Shown piece after piece: positions 11,484-25,951 of a stretch of DNA of 64,000 bases. The stretch is from Turbatrix aceti. Lineage: Eukaryota; Nematoda; Chromadorea; Rhabditida; Panagrolaimidae. The translations under genes were made by a program, and so were the position numbers. Within the stretch, counting starts at the first letter, position 1, and each line of letters starts with the position of its first letter. The DNA is taken from contig OZ017769.1 of NCBI GenBank assembly GCA_963969345.1, positions 3,906,816 through 3,970,815 of the forward strand, in the 5' to 3' direction. The notes beneath the pieces were generated by a model, which was not told the DNA's origin, made no database searches, and saw only the letters and a list, made by a program, of their open reading frames with translations.

Positions 11484-12273
11484 TTTTGTATCAATTATCC
11501 ACGGACAACGTTGTACAAAACGTGCTTTGAAGGAAAATAAACTTTACCTGACTCAAAATCTAAAATCAATTATTTTATCTACGACGTTATCACTGTAAAG
11601 AAGACGGTCGCAATTTTTTATACGTACATACGCAGTAAAATGGCTGCAAAAACGTCCCTATCTGTGAATTATCAGAATCTATAGGAAAAATAACTCGAAG
11701 TGTCATAGTGTAATGTGCGGCGCTCCGGCAGAATGCCGGGCGCTCGCCCCCCTACCGGATCGCCAAGGGTAATTCTTTCCTTTCCATGCTGTGTTCCTCT
11801 TCCAGATTCAAGTTTCGCTTTATTAACCGACCGATAACAAAAATGGTGTTCTTAGAACGATTGAAAGAAGAACTGTACCACTGAACTCTTTTAGCCTGCC
11901 GAGTGACAGGCCTTATAAATATTTATCCATTGCAAAGGCGGAGCTTGTTGCGTTCCGCCTGGAGGGACGTTTTCGTATGCGTGACGAACGACGCACGCAT
12001 TACAATAGTTTTAAAAGGTCAAAGTTGTCGAGTTATTCCTTTCAATCAAACCTGATCAGCAACATTGCAACTATAATACTTTTTGTCCTTTGCCAATGCC
12101 TTCGTTATGCTGTTCACATTCATCTTGGCGCTTTTTTACGTGCGGGAGAACAACTTTCACACCATGGCCTGTGATGCTGAAAGTTGTATTGACTTTTTGA
12201 TACCTTGCTTGTGTTGTTCACAAACTTGTGTTTTGTCGTACTTTAGCTCATACGAATTGCCAATTTAGTAGCT
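11484..12273. other. Intergenic with a GC-rich stem-loop near 11720-11740
   Basis: Between FITM copy 2 and the degenerate GTPase relative. A GC-rich inverted pair (GCGCTCCGGCA, loop GAA, TGCCGGGCGC) interrupts otherwise AT-rich sequence. A short open frame at 12083-12268 is hydrophobic but has no support as a gene. An acceptor-like CAATTTAG lies six bases before the next start codon. Confidence 0.45.
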
Positions 12274-14252
12274 ATGTGTGAAGTTCAACGGCCGTTTGTG
12301 AATTTTATTGAAGAGATCACAGATCTTGATAATACATATTTATACAATCTTCCAAATCCATTGATTATAAAAAACTACAAGATCACTTTGAACCCAGCGA
12401 CATTGGTGACGGATCTTGCAACTGAATTATTTGGAGGCGACGAAAACTACGCGGTATTTTTTATGCTTTTTATGACAACACCCCCCCCCCATGTTTTAGA
12501 CGGCGTTTCTGCTGCAGCTTCCTGAAGAAGCTGAATCCTTTTTTAAAATCGAAAGTGAAACTCGCTTTAATGTTACCATAAAGGCAGATAAGGTAAGTCG
12601 ATTTAAGAAAGTTGTTATCTGTCAGTTGTAAAGCAGAGTTATTCACAAGCGCAATCCCGATCCATTCTTCTTTTATTAAAAAAATTGTGTTTTCAGAAAT
12701 ACTTTTGTCGATCATTTAAATACAAGTATGCGGATGAAAAAACAAATTGCACTGCTTTCGTTGGCATAATTTTTTTTGCACGCTTACGAAACATTGGTGG
12801 CAAAAACGTGAGTTGTAAATATTATAAACATCAATAACTAATTTTTGCAGGTGGAAGAGTATCTTATTAACTGGAAACCATGGAAAAAAGGCGATAAAAC
12901 AACACGAATACACGTGTGGATTGAATATCAAAAGTCTAAATTTACACAAATTTCGGATAATTATATTAGCAATTTATATGGTCAAAAAATGTGTCTATTG
13001 TTGTTTTCCGAAAACAAAAACCATAATCAAAAATTTTTGCGATTCAATAATTTTAAGGATTTTTGCAGTACGTTTTGCATATACTTCAGAAACAGATGTC
13101 TATAAAATTTTGTTTCAGATACAAATAATACCGTTGTTTTAAAAACAGAACATTATAATCCACCAATCAACGAAGAAAACAATGTCGTGGCAAATCAACA
13201 CACTGCTTCTAGCCAGCGCAAAGCGACAGCGGAACCATCAAGTAATTTAGAAGTAGCTTTAAAAAATAAACTTGTCAATGCAGGTTTTACGATTTCAAAT
13301 TCCAATCTGGCTTTAGGCAACGCTCAAGTAGGCAAGCCAAACGATAGTCTATTAGCATTTTTTAAAAATGATGAAAGGCATAATTCGGTGAAAAATCTGG
13401 ATCAAGCAAATGAATACCAAATAGAAAAAGCTTATCGTATGTTTTTATTAAAATGTTTTTATTAAAAAAAGCTTATTGTATGTCTGTTAAAATTTTCAGC
13501 TTTGAAAACGAAAACGACAACGGAATCGCAACAAAGTAATAAAACTGACGTGAGCTTACAGTCTTTACGCAATGCTAAAGGTATGCTTACTGTTTACTTT
13601 ATAAAACGTCTAAATAAATACTTTGAATTTAGACTCCTCGTACAATGTGCTTTTTGTGGAGCTTTCGGGTACGGGTTTATCGGATAACCAAAATCAAAAA
13701 CTATTAAGATTAACTGAATTTAAGGATTTTTGCAGTACGCTTTATGCTTCAGAAATTGTTGATGTGAATATAATTTATTTTCTGATAGAAAAGATACCGT
13801 TCAATTAAAAACAAATCCAAACAGTGTACCTTTTGAAGGGACTCCTGGTACGAGCGTCAGTGATACCAGTCGTCCGATTTTCATGTCTTCGCTGTCAAAC
13901 ACGCTCGATGCAATCAATGCTAAGATTACAAAAATTCAAAGTGGGTTTATTCTGTTTAAAATAAGGGTAAACCAGAGAACGTAATCTTTTAATCATAGAA
14001 CAAATTTCAAACGTCAATGCAACAACGGGCAAACTGGAAGAGCTAATTAATAAGATGCAAGAATTGGTCCAACGTAGAAAATTACTGTCAACATACACCG
14101 AAGAAATGGCCGAACGCATTAGTGTTATCACCGTCGAAATCGACGAGAAACACGAAGTTTTGGAAGGCGAAAAGAAGGAACGCATCTCCAATATCATCCA
14201 TGAGTACGAAAATAAAACCGCCAAGCTGCCTGCCATTGCTGACGTCAACTGA
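12274..14252 (+). CDS. GTPase-family relative with degenerate P-loop exon and coiled coil
   Basis: Nine exons join in phase: 12274-12453, 12500-12592, 12697-12807, 12851-13067, 13119-13436, 13500-13580, 13633-13734, 13794-13940 and 13999-14252, giving 500 aa. The first three exons are 180, 93 and 111 bases, identical to the GTPase at 6156, and encode the same N-terminal domain (TLVTDLAT, LFGGDENYA, NWKPW). Exon 7 begins DSSYNVLFV, exactly as the G-domain exon of the next gene, but the P-loop reads ELSGTGLSD instead of GPVGAGKST and the rest of the G domain is absent. FKDFCS followed by a TV-LKT segment occurs twice (about 193-210 and 361-377), an internal duplication. Residues 417-500 are the coiled coil with LEGEKKERI. 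AATAAA at 14414. It keeps open frames across nine exons, so it may be a working non-GTPase protein, or a recent wreck. The exon 8 acceptor (AAAAG) is weak. Confidence 0.65.
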
Positions 14253-14628
14253 GGCGGGGAAGAAGAAGGTGAAGAAAACTAGTACTCACTGCAGGCTCTT
14301 CGGGCTCTAATTTACTGTTAAAATTAAATTTGAAATAACACCATTTATAATAATTTTTTATTTTTATTTTTATTTTTAATAACTTTATTTTTTTTAATTT
14401 TGCTTTTAAAAAAAATAAAGTTAGAATGTTGGAAAGAGAAAAAATTGCCATGCTCGCCTGATTGTAATTGACAATTTCGATATTCAACCAACAATCACGA
14501 GGCGTGTCTTGTCAGGTGTACAACTTTTGGCCGGTCGTACTGTCTTCATGTCTTCATATTTCTGTGCAAGCATAAAAGAAGAGCAGTTCACTGCGAGTTG
14601 CGTCAGTGATACCAGTCGTCCGCTTGTC

Positions 14629-16604
14629 ATGTCTTCGCTGCCAGACAAACTCACATCAATCGATGCTGCGCTTGCAGAAATTCAAAGTGAGTTCATTTCA
14701 CCACGAGATCAGACCAATATCCATTTTTAGATCAAATGACAAAAGTTGCTGTAGGATGCGCAGCTCATACCCAGTTTGTCAAAAAAATGTACGAATTGTC
14801 GCAACGCCGAGAATTGTTGGCAACATACACCGAAGAAATGGCCAAACGCATTGAAGTTGTCACTGTCGAAATCGACGAAAAACACGAGGTTTTGGAAGGC
14901 GAAAAAAAAGAACGCATCGCCAATATCATCCATGAGTACGAACAAATGACAGCCAAGCTGCCTGTCATTGATGACATCGAATTTGTCACGAAAGAGGAAG
15001 TTGAAGAAGAAGTACCTGCAGCGCCGAAGCCGATCAAGAAAACAAACCAGAGCTTTCAGCTTTTAGCTGGTGCAAGCGGTATACTTCATAACAAAAACAA
15101 AAAAATAATATTTTGATTTTAGATTCCTCGTACAACGTTCTGTTTGTCGGGCCCGTTGGAGCAGGCAAGTCCACGCTGATAAACAGTATGGTTAACTATT
15201 TCCATTACGGCGGTCAGCTACCAGAAAATAAGCGGTTTGACCTGAAAAATGTTATTCCAAGTTGTTTCGAGGTGCAGGACGACAATTACGACTTTCACAA
15301 AGTCCAATATGGAGAAGACAGCAACGAAGACTTCAACAATCGCGGACATTCCGTAACACAAGAACCTCGTGTTTATTCAATACGCAGTGGTCGTCTGACT
15401 CTGAACATCATCGACACACCCGGTCTAAACGACACTAGAGGAGCTACTCAAGACGATGCCAATGTTGACATGATCAAGAAGGCCATGAACGAAGCAAAAG
15501 TTTTGCATGCAGTGTGTTTCGTATTGTTGCCAAATGAATCGAAGCTGGGAAGTATGGAGTTTGTGCTACGACGTCAAGTGTCTCTTATTCCGACTGCTGC
15601 TTTTCCGAATATCTGTTTCTTCTTCACCAACGGTCAACATACATTCTTTCGTCCAGGGAACAGCCTACAGCCAGTCAAAGTCCTGCAAGAACAGGTTCGC
15701 AAAGAACGTGGTGCTACGTTTCAATTCGGCAAGCATAACGTTTTCTGTGTAGACAGCGATGCTTTTCGTTATTTGGTTGTCAGAAAACAACGTCCGGATT
15801 TGGTATATGGAAATCCAGACTATTTCAAAAACAATTGGACAAAATCGTGCAGCGCAGTGAAAAACTTTATCGAATTTTTGAAAACGACAAATTCGTTCAA
15901 TATCATCATAAATCCTACTCCAACTGTACCACCGAAAGAAACAAATTCTGTGTTAGAGCGTTTGGCTATTTGGATAGCATTCTACAATATCAAACTTGCA
16001 TATACACGATTCGAATTTTCAATTGGATATACAAAATCTTAATTCACCGTTAACAACGTGTACCTCTGATAAGTGTCTCTTAAATTTTGAAAATCGCAAA
16101 ATAGTAGGATTTTGTATGTTTACTGAAGCGACACACCTATCACCACGACGATGCACTGTATGTACGTGTCCAGAAGATGAACACCTAGTCTCCAAATTCC
16201 GCTATAACTTTTCTAACATTAAGCCACGTCAACAGAACTTCAACGTAAATGAATACGGACAAACAGTTCTCAAAACTCAAGAAAAACTGATTGATATCGC
16301 TGCGGCAACATGCAATTCATTGAAACTTGATGGATTTGAAAACGAGAAGAAATTCATCAAGCACCTTAAACTTGCCAAGTGCCGATTAAACTGTGCTTTG
16401 ACGCAAAATTCCTTGGCATATTATATTAAAACCCTGTTATTAACTTCTATTCAACAATTACAAACAGCTCAGAAAAAAATCAATGTTAACCAAATCAGAA
16501 TACAAGTTCTTGATGAATTATTGTCTGCTGAAAATTTGAACGAAAATGGTGTTGCTATGATTTACGAAAACATAATTGGCTACAAAAGTTCTTCCAAAGT
16601 TTAA
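14629..16604 (+). CDS. Coiled-coil GTPase with C-terminal Cys/His motif
   Basis: Exons 14629-14686, 14731-15078, 15123-15925 and 15978-16604 give 611 aa. Residues 20-110 are the coiled coil (LSQRRELLATYTEEMAKRIE, LEGEKKERI). The G domain starts at 136 with G1 GPVGAGKST (145-153), RGHSVT switch region, G3 DTPGLNDT and FFFTNGQH. The C-terminal part holds RRCTVCTCPEDEH (Cys462, Cys465, Cys467, His472), a Cys/His pattern I recall from AIG1-type proteins of invertebrates and fungi, followed by helices. The last intron (15926-15977, 52 bases) is inferred: without it the frame ends at 16042 and the Cys/His part is out of frame. The 5' end, including sequence before the ATG, closely matches the middle of the upstream gene (both have VSDTSRP before MSSL), so a tandem segment duplication made the pair. 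AATAAA at 16652. Confidence 0.77.
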
Positions 16605-16777
16605 AGAAGCTTTTAGTAAGTGTTTTTTTTAATTTTTTCATTGCTTGGTTCAATAAATTGTAAGCTTTTTTTAAATTTTTGATATTATGCACAGGTTGCT
16701 TACCTGATTTATATATCTTGACTATGCCTTAAAGGTTTATTTCCCTACCTCCCCCTTCTAACAGATTTACAGCAACA

Positions 16778-17632
16778 ATGGCAACCTTCAACATCCTTGT
16801 GCTCGGACAAACCGGAGTCGGAAAGTCTACTCAGATCAATGCATTAGCTAACTATTTGACTTACAAGTCATTCGACGACGCTCTTAAGAGCAAGCCAGTG
16901 TGCCTGATTCCTACTAACTTTTCTATCATGAACGATGACTTTGAAGAAATCAACATCAGAATCGGCGACAGCTCCAATGAACGACACGATCGAGCGCATT
17001 CGTTTACAAAGGACCCCAAGGTTTACAAGTTTGAAGGACCGAAGCAGACCATCAACGTCATCGACGTCCCTGGCGTCGGCGACACCGAAGGCCTTCACAA
17101 CGATGATGAAAACAACAAGAAGATTCTGGGAATTGTGACCCTGTTTAAGGAGCTGCATGGCATTTTCATTGTGCTCAAGGCTGGGGATTCCAAGCTTACC
17201 GCTGAGTACAAATACTGCCTTTCAGAGTTGCTAATGAACCTGCACCGGAATTCCGTTGAGAACATCTTCTTTGTTTTCACAAACAGTCGTGGTTACGATT
17301 ACAAAACTGGCAACGCACACGAACCGTTGCGGGCCTATCTTCAAGAACTGAAGGCAACCAAAGGCATCGATATTCCCATGAACAAAGATGTATGCTTTAG
17401 GTGTTTCAGTTTCGCACGGGTCTTCACACTTTTTTCAGACGGTGTACTGCATTGACAACGACGGATACCGTTTCCAGTGCGCGTACAGCCAGCATCGTAG
17501 TTTTAGAGATCAAGACCCGACTAACTACGAACAGAGCTGGAGCAAAAGCCGCGATCAAGTGAAACGCATGCTGCTTCGTATGACTAAAATTAAGGCTCAC
17601 ACAGTCAAAGATACTCTGTCTGTCAACGAGGC
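16778..17632 (+). CDS. Truncated P-loop GTPase, running into assembly gap
   Basis: Exons 16778-17389 and 17439 onward; the second is cut by the gap at 17633. The product begins MATFNILVLGQTGVGKST, directly at G1, and is closely similar to the G domain of the GTPase at 6156 (YKSFDDAL, CLIPTNFSIM, DRAHSFT, DVPGVGDTEG, FVFTNSRGYDY). It therefore lacks the roughly 200-residue N-terminal domain of that paralogue. The intron sits at the matching place (after MNKD). G motifs are intact, and DVPGVGDTEG is closer to consensus than DVPGSGTTEG of its paralogue. An acceptor-like CTAACAG lies 14 bases before the ATG. The 3' end, probably about 230 residues, is missing or lies in and beyond the gap. Confidence 0.75.
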
Positions 17633-17832
17633 NNNNNNNNNNNNNNNNNNNNNNNNNNNNNNNNNNNNNNNNNNNNNNNNNNNNNNNNNNNNNNNNNNNN
17701 NNNNNNNNNNNNNNNNNNNNNNNNNNNNNNNNNNNNNNNNNNNNNNNNNNNNNNNNNNNNNNNNNNNNNNNNNNNNNNNNNNNNNNNNNNNNNNNNNNNN
17801 NNNNNNNNNNNNNNNNNNNNNNNNNNNNNNNN
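17633..17832. other. Assembly gap (200 N)
   Basis: Exactly 200 undetermined bases, so probably a placeholder of unknown true length. It truncates the GTPase at 16778. The 160 bases after it, up to the end of the alanyl-tRNA synthetase gene, do not obviously continue the GTPase frame. Confidence 0.99.
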
Positions 17833-17993
17833 ATTCCAAAATGAACTCTGACACTTTTCTTGTAAGGGCGCATTTTTTCTGATTTCCTTTGTCTCATTTT
17901 TATCAAAGAATTTATAATTTATTCTCAAGAGGCAGAAGCGTAAAACCAACCAAACAAATATAAAAAAAATCACATCACAAGTTCTTCACCATC

Positions 17994-22156
<4,163 letters not shown>

Positions 22157-22186
22157 CGTCGGAATGCGGTAATGAGGCAGCTTCAA

Positions 22187-22196
22187 TTACCTGGAA
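22187..22196 (-). promoter_or_regulatory. Candidate trans-splice acceptor before AARS
   Basis: On the minus strand TTGCTTCCAG precedes the AARS start by about 30 bases. The upstream same-strand gene ends about 160 bases earlier with AATAAA overlapping its stop codon (22358-22363). This spacing fits a nematode operon in which the downstream mRNA receives a spliced leader. Confidence 0.45.
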
Positions 22197-22358
22197 GCAA
22201 AAAAGGGTAAAATGTTATCAAAAAAAGCAAAAAACAGGTGCAAAACACGCAAAAACGTTGTGCAATGTTGGAATTGAGCGTCTGCAATATTTTTTCGTTG
22301 CGAGAGCACCAAAGGGCGTTCTTTTGTCATCCACTTTTTTTCACTGTTTTTTTCAACT

Positions 22359-23434
22359 TTATTCAGCCACTATTTCTTCTTCCTTTTCAATGGCAGTATT
22401 CAAAGCTCCGCCTGCTTTTTCTTTTTTTCGAGCAGAAATGAGTTTCGTAAAGTCACGGAACTGGATGATCGGCTTGACGAGAAGGCCAGCGATGATCGCA
22501 GCGAAAATGACGTAACTCATGACGACGAGGTTGTACCGGTTGGATTCAAAGTGGGGTGAAAATCTCTTGTCCGGGATTTTCTAAATCGTGCAAGTTTTTT
22601 TTTCCTTTCCTCTGGTGCAGGCAAAACAAACTCACGATATCATAGTAAACCGTATTCCCGTGATCGACGGATGCGAAAAGTCGCTTCGAGAGGTTGTCGA
22701 TCAGTTTCGTATCGTAAAGGATAACGGTAGGCGGAATGTCGATTGTTTCGTTTTTCTCCTCCTGCAGCGTCTCATTCGGTTTTGACGTCGTAGAGGTCGG
22801 CTGCTCAGAGCATTTGAAGTTGCATGACTTGGGCTCGTAGATCGTGCTAAATACTTTCTACCGTAATTTTAGGTAAATGTCAAAAACTGTATAATTACCC
22901 ATTTTGGACGTAACACCAGGGTCCCTCGTCCCAAATCAGGGTATACGAATATTTGTGTGGTCCCTTACGTCTCAGCTTTGTGGCATCGATAGTTGGCTCC
23001 TCTTCATCGTCATCAATCTGCCGTCGTCGTCGCCGTTTTCTCCCAGGAACATCCCAATCAATTTCCGGTTCCGGGATTCGATCGGCACGCTCTTTTGACA
23101 GAGCCACATCCCGGCAATACGGATGGTCGACGAGTTCTTCGTAAATCACGTGCCTAAACCCCTCATTTTTTCCAAAAACAAAAAAGTGCAACAAACGTCT
23201 CAAATTGCTTCGCGGCCAGTGCCCACGACACGCATCCAAGTTCAGGGCCAATTGTGCCGAAATACGACGGTTCAAAGTGGAATGGGGTTTCGAAGAAAGG
23301 ATTGCCGCATGCTGAAAATTATCAAAAATCGTAAACATAGAAAAAATCTCATAAAACTTGCGTTTTGTCGTCAAATTATGGGCCAGGACTGTGGAAAAGA
23401 CACGGAAGAGAAAAAACGCAAAAAGCCGCATCAT
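22359..23434 (-). CDS. Secreted/single-pass type I membrane protein, unknown family
   Basis: Five minus-strand exons (23362-23434, 23197-23311, 22899-23153, 22636-22846, 22359-22580) join in phase to 291 aa. A signal peptide is likely (MMRLFAFFLFRVFSTVLA). The luminal part has paired cysteines (CGNPFF, LGCVSWAL, HPYCRDV, CYVQNG, SCNFKCSE) and a basic run RKRRRRR near residue 110, a possible furin-type cleavage site. A membrane helix (SYVIFAAIIAGLLV) near 245-260 is followed by a short charged tail. The first intron must start with GCAAGT, not GT, to keep the frame; it ends TTTTCAG. The stop codon overlaps AATAAA. It may be the upstream gene of an operon with AARS. I do not recognise the family. 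Confidence 0.7.
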
Positions 23435-23502
23435 TGCGCAACAAAAAGTTGAAATGAACTAACATTTCAACAATTTTTTGATTCGAAACAAAATGAAATA
23501 TG

Positions 23503-23605
23503 CAAGTTTCGTTTTACCGTAAAAAAATATAAGTAACGTTCGTTCAGAAAAGTAATGCCGAAAGTTTCGTTGTACCGTAAAAAAATAAGAGTAAGAGTAA
23601 CGTTC
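23503..23605. repeat. Two-unit tandem repeat with ACCGTAAAAAA core
   Basis: Two copies of a roughly 60-base unit containing AAGTTTCGTT, TACCGTAAAAAAATA and AGTAACGTTCG, between divergent genes. The ACCGTAAAAAA core reappears in the intron repeats near 50.2-50.5 kb. Confidence 0.6.
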
Positions 23606-23812
23606 GGCAAAAGAAAAGCGGGAAGTAACAAAAAAGTTATCCAAAATGTTATCTTTTCGTTCGACTCTTGAGGCATCTTTTTTTCATCGTATCTGTTTTA
23701 TCGTAACTTTCGTGTCGTTTCCACTTTTCGTTTTGCCACCAGAGTTCGTTGTTTTGCTTCTATCTGTTGTTTTTCTCCGTTTTTTACTCTTTTTCTTCCA
23801 TTTTTCTTCAAA

Positions 23813-25898
23813 ATGGCTGCTGATCCGCATAATCGCGAGGTTACTGCTGCTGAATTGCGTAAGTTTCATCCTTTCCTTCGTATCATGTATCGTCGCATGT
23901 TTTTTTAGGAATCAAAAAGTACAAGCTGGAGGCTGAACTATTGTGCCAGGAATCTGCAAAGAAAAGTAAGGGTCTTGAATGTGTTTATTTATGCTTTGCA
24001 TCGTTGCGGTTCTTTTTTTAGTGGTCATCGCCGAGCAGGACATTGTTTCTGCAAAGATCCGGCAGCTTGAAAGGGAACTGAACTGGAAAGAAGAGTTGCT
24101 CCAGCAGAAAAAAAAGCATCGTGAATTGCTTCAGAGCATCCAGCATTATCATCAGGAGAATTTGCTGAGGTCGAAGCATGTTATCCGCGATGCTGAGATC
24201 CAGGATGATAAAATGAAACAAATTGTGGGTTTTTTTTATCTTTTTCACTTTTTTTCAAAGGGAATTTGCAGAAGGAAACCTACGATAACTATATTCACGA
24301 GCATTCCCGCCTGACCGAATCGTATGCCGCTTTTTCCCAGTCGATGCATGGAACAAAGTACAAATCTTTTCTGCGTGAAGTGAGTTTTTTTGTTTTTGGT
24401 GTTTTTATGTATTTTTTCGCCTTTTTTCAGCACCGCAAATTGTTTGAAGAATTGACAAAGCTGGTGGACGATTTGAAGCAACGGGTTGATTCGAAGCGCA
24501 AAAACCATGACATCTACATCCAGACCCGTATGTTTTACTTTTTTTGAAAATGCATTTATCCCAAATTTGCTCAATTTTAGTCAAAGAAGAAAAGGCTTTC
24601 CCGTTGTTTTCGTTCATTGCGAAGATAACCGAACGTGAGATTTATTTTTACGAGGAACGCCGGCTTCATGCTCAAAATCGCCAAAAGCAGCAGCAGACGG
24701 AGCTTGATGACTCAATGAACGAGATTGTTGATGTTCCGGTTACTACGCGCGCTCCAGAACGGGCTCAAACAGAACAAAACCGTGCGACTCCCCAGAAAAG
24801 TTCTCTTCAATCATTGTCGCCGGTGGCACGCGTGAAGCCTCAGAAATCTCCTCTCGGCAGTTTTTCTCCTCGCTTGTCGAGAACCCCAGAACACGGAACT
24901 TCGACTCCGCCCGCGAAGCGGCTTCAGAAATCGCCTCTCAGCACTTATTCTTTTCGCCCGCCAAGAAATCAGGAGAATGGAACTTCGACTCCACCCGCGA
25001 AGCGACCTCACCTGGAATTACCTGTTCGCGAATCCAGTCTCGACATCAACGACGACGCAGAGATGGAAGAAGAACAGGAAAATGATTCGCAGCTCGACGA
25101 GGGTGTGGAGGTCGATCGGGAGACTCAGCCCAATCAGGTGGGTGGTGATGAGTACGAAAGGAGCCCGCCCCCTCCAGAGCCCCATTCTCCGGAATCGTCT
25201 GTTTTGCTTTCTACCCCTGATGATACTCCCGAAGCTGCGAAGGATCCCATCTCCGCCCAACGTGGCCGCAATAACGTGCCGGACAACGACAATCTCTTCA
25301 ATTTTTCGTCTGGGGATAACGAACCCCAGTTCGTTGCACCTCTGTCTTCAACTCGAGCTGCTCGACCTCAGATGGATCGCACGCCGAGTCAGCAGCCGAA
25401 GAAACCTCTTGACGGCGACCGAACGGTCGTTCCGGCCAAAGATCCCGCTCGCTCGTTTTTGGATTTCGGGCAGTCATCTGGTGAGTTTTTGTATTTTTTT
25501 GCTCATGTTTGGAACGACCCGAGTCAAGCCAGGCCGAAAAACGGCGGCCCGCCTGTCTTAGAACAAAAGTGTCATGTTTTTGTAATTTTCTTACGAGTTT
25601 TTGCCAAAAATAGTTTTTTTGTGCCCTTTCTTGACTTTTTAGGCCTACTTTAGACCTTGTTCGATTTGTCCAATAATTTTTCATTTCAGGTTCCAACGCA
25701 GACGACTTCTTCAACATGTTCCCTGCCGACGGAACGCAAGCGGAAACCATGTTTTCGTTCAACAACAATGGCAACGGCAACGGTGGCAATGGCAACTTTG
25801 AAGTCTTCGATTTCAACTTTGACGCCGCTCACAACGGCAGCGGAACGGCTCTGAGCCTTGGCATGGAGATCGACACCCAGGGCGAAGACCTCTTCTAG
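23813..25898 (+). CDS. Coiled-coil protein with long disordered C terminus
   Basis: Seven exons (23813-23858, 23909-23965, 24022-24224, 24272-24379, 24431-24527, 24581-25480, 25690-25898) give 539 aa. Residues 10-200 are a near-continuous coiled coil (IRQLERELNWKEELLQQKKK, LVDDLKQRVDSKRKN). After 215 the protein is Ser/Pro/Glu-rich with a duplicated segment (QKSPLGSFSP and QKSPLSTYSF, each followed by GTSTPPAKR), giving several SP/TP sites likely phosphorylated by proline-directed kinases. The C-terminal 65 residues hold Asn/Gly/Phe-rich repeats (NADDFFNMF, GNGNGGNGNFEVFDFNF). This layout and length recall nematode synaptonemal-complex proteins such as SYP-4, SYP-5 and SYP-6. Sequence identity was not tested, so that is a guess. 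It ends 53 bases from the convergent small gene. Confidence 0.75.
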
Positions 25899-25951
25899 CT
25901 TTCTTTCTTCCTTTTATTTCATTGAACACTTTAAATTTAGTTTAAAAACAA

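Noticed and set aside
12083..12268. Short hydrophobic frame resembling a small membrane protein
   Set aside because: No support beyond openness; it sits in the 5' flank of the gene at 12274.
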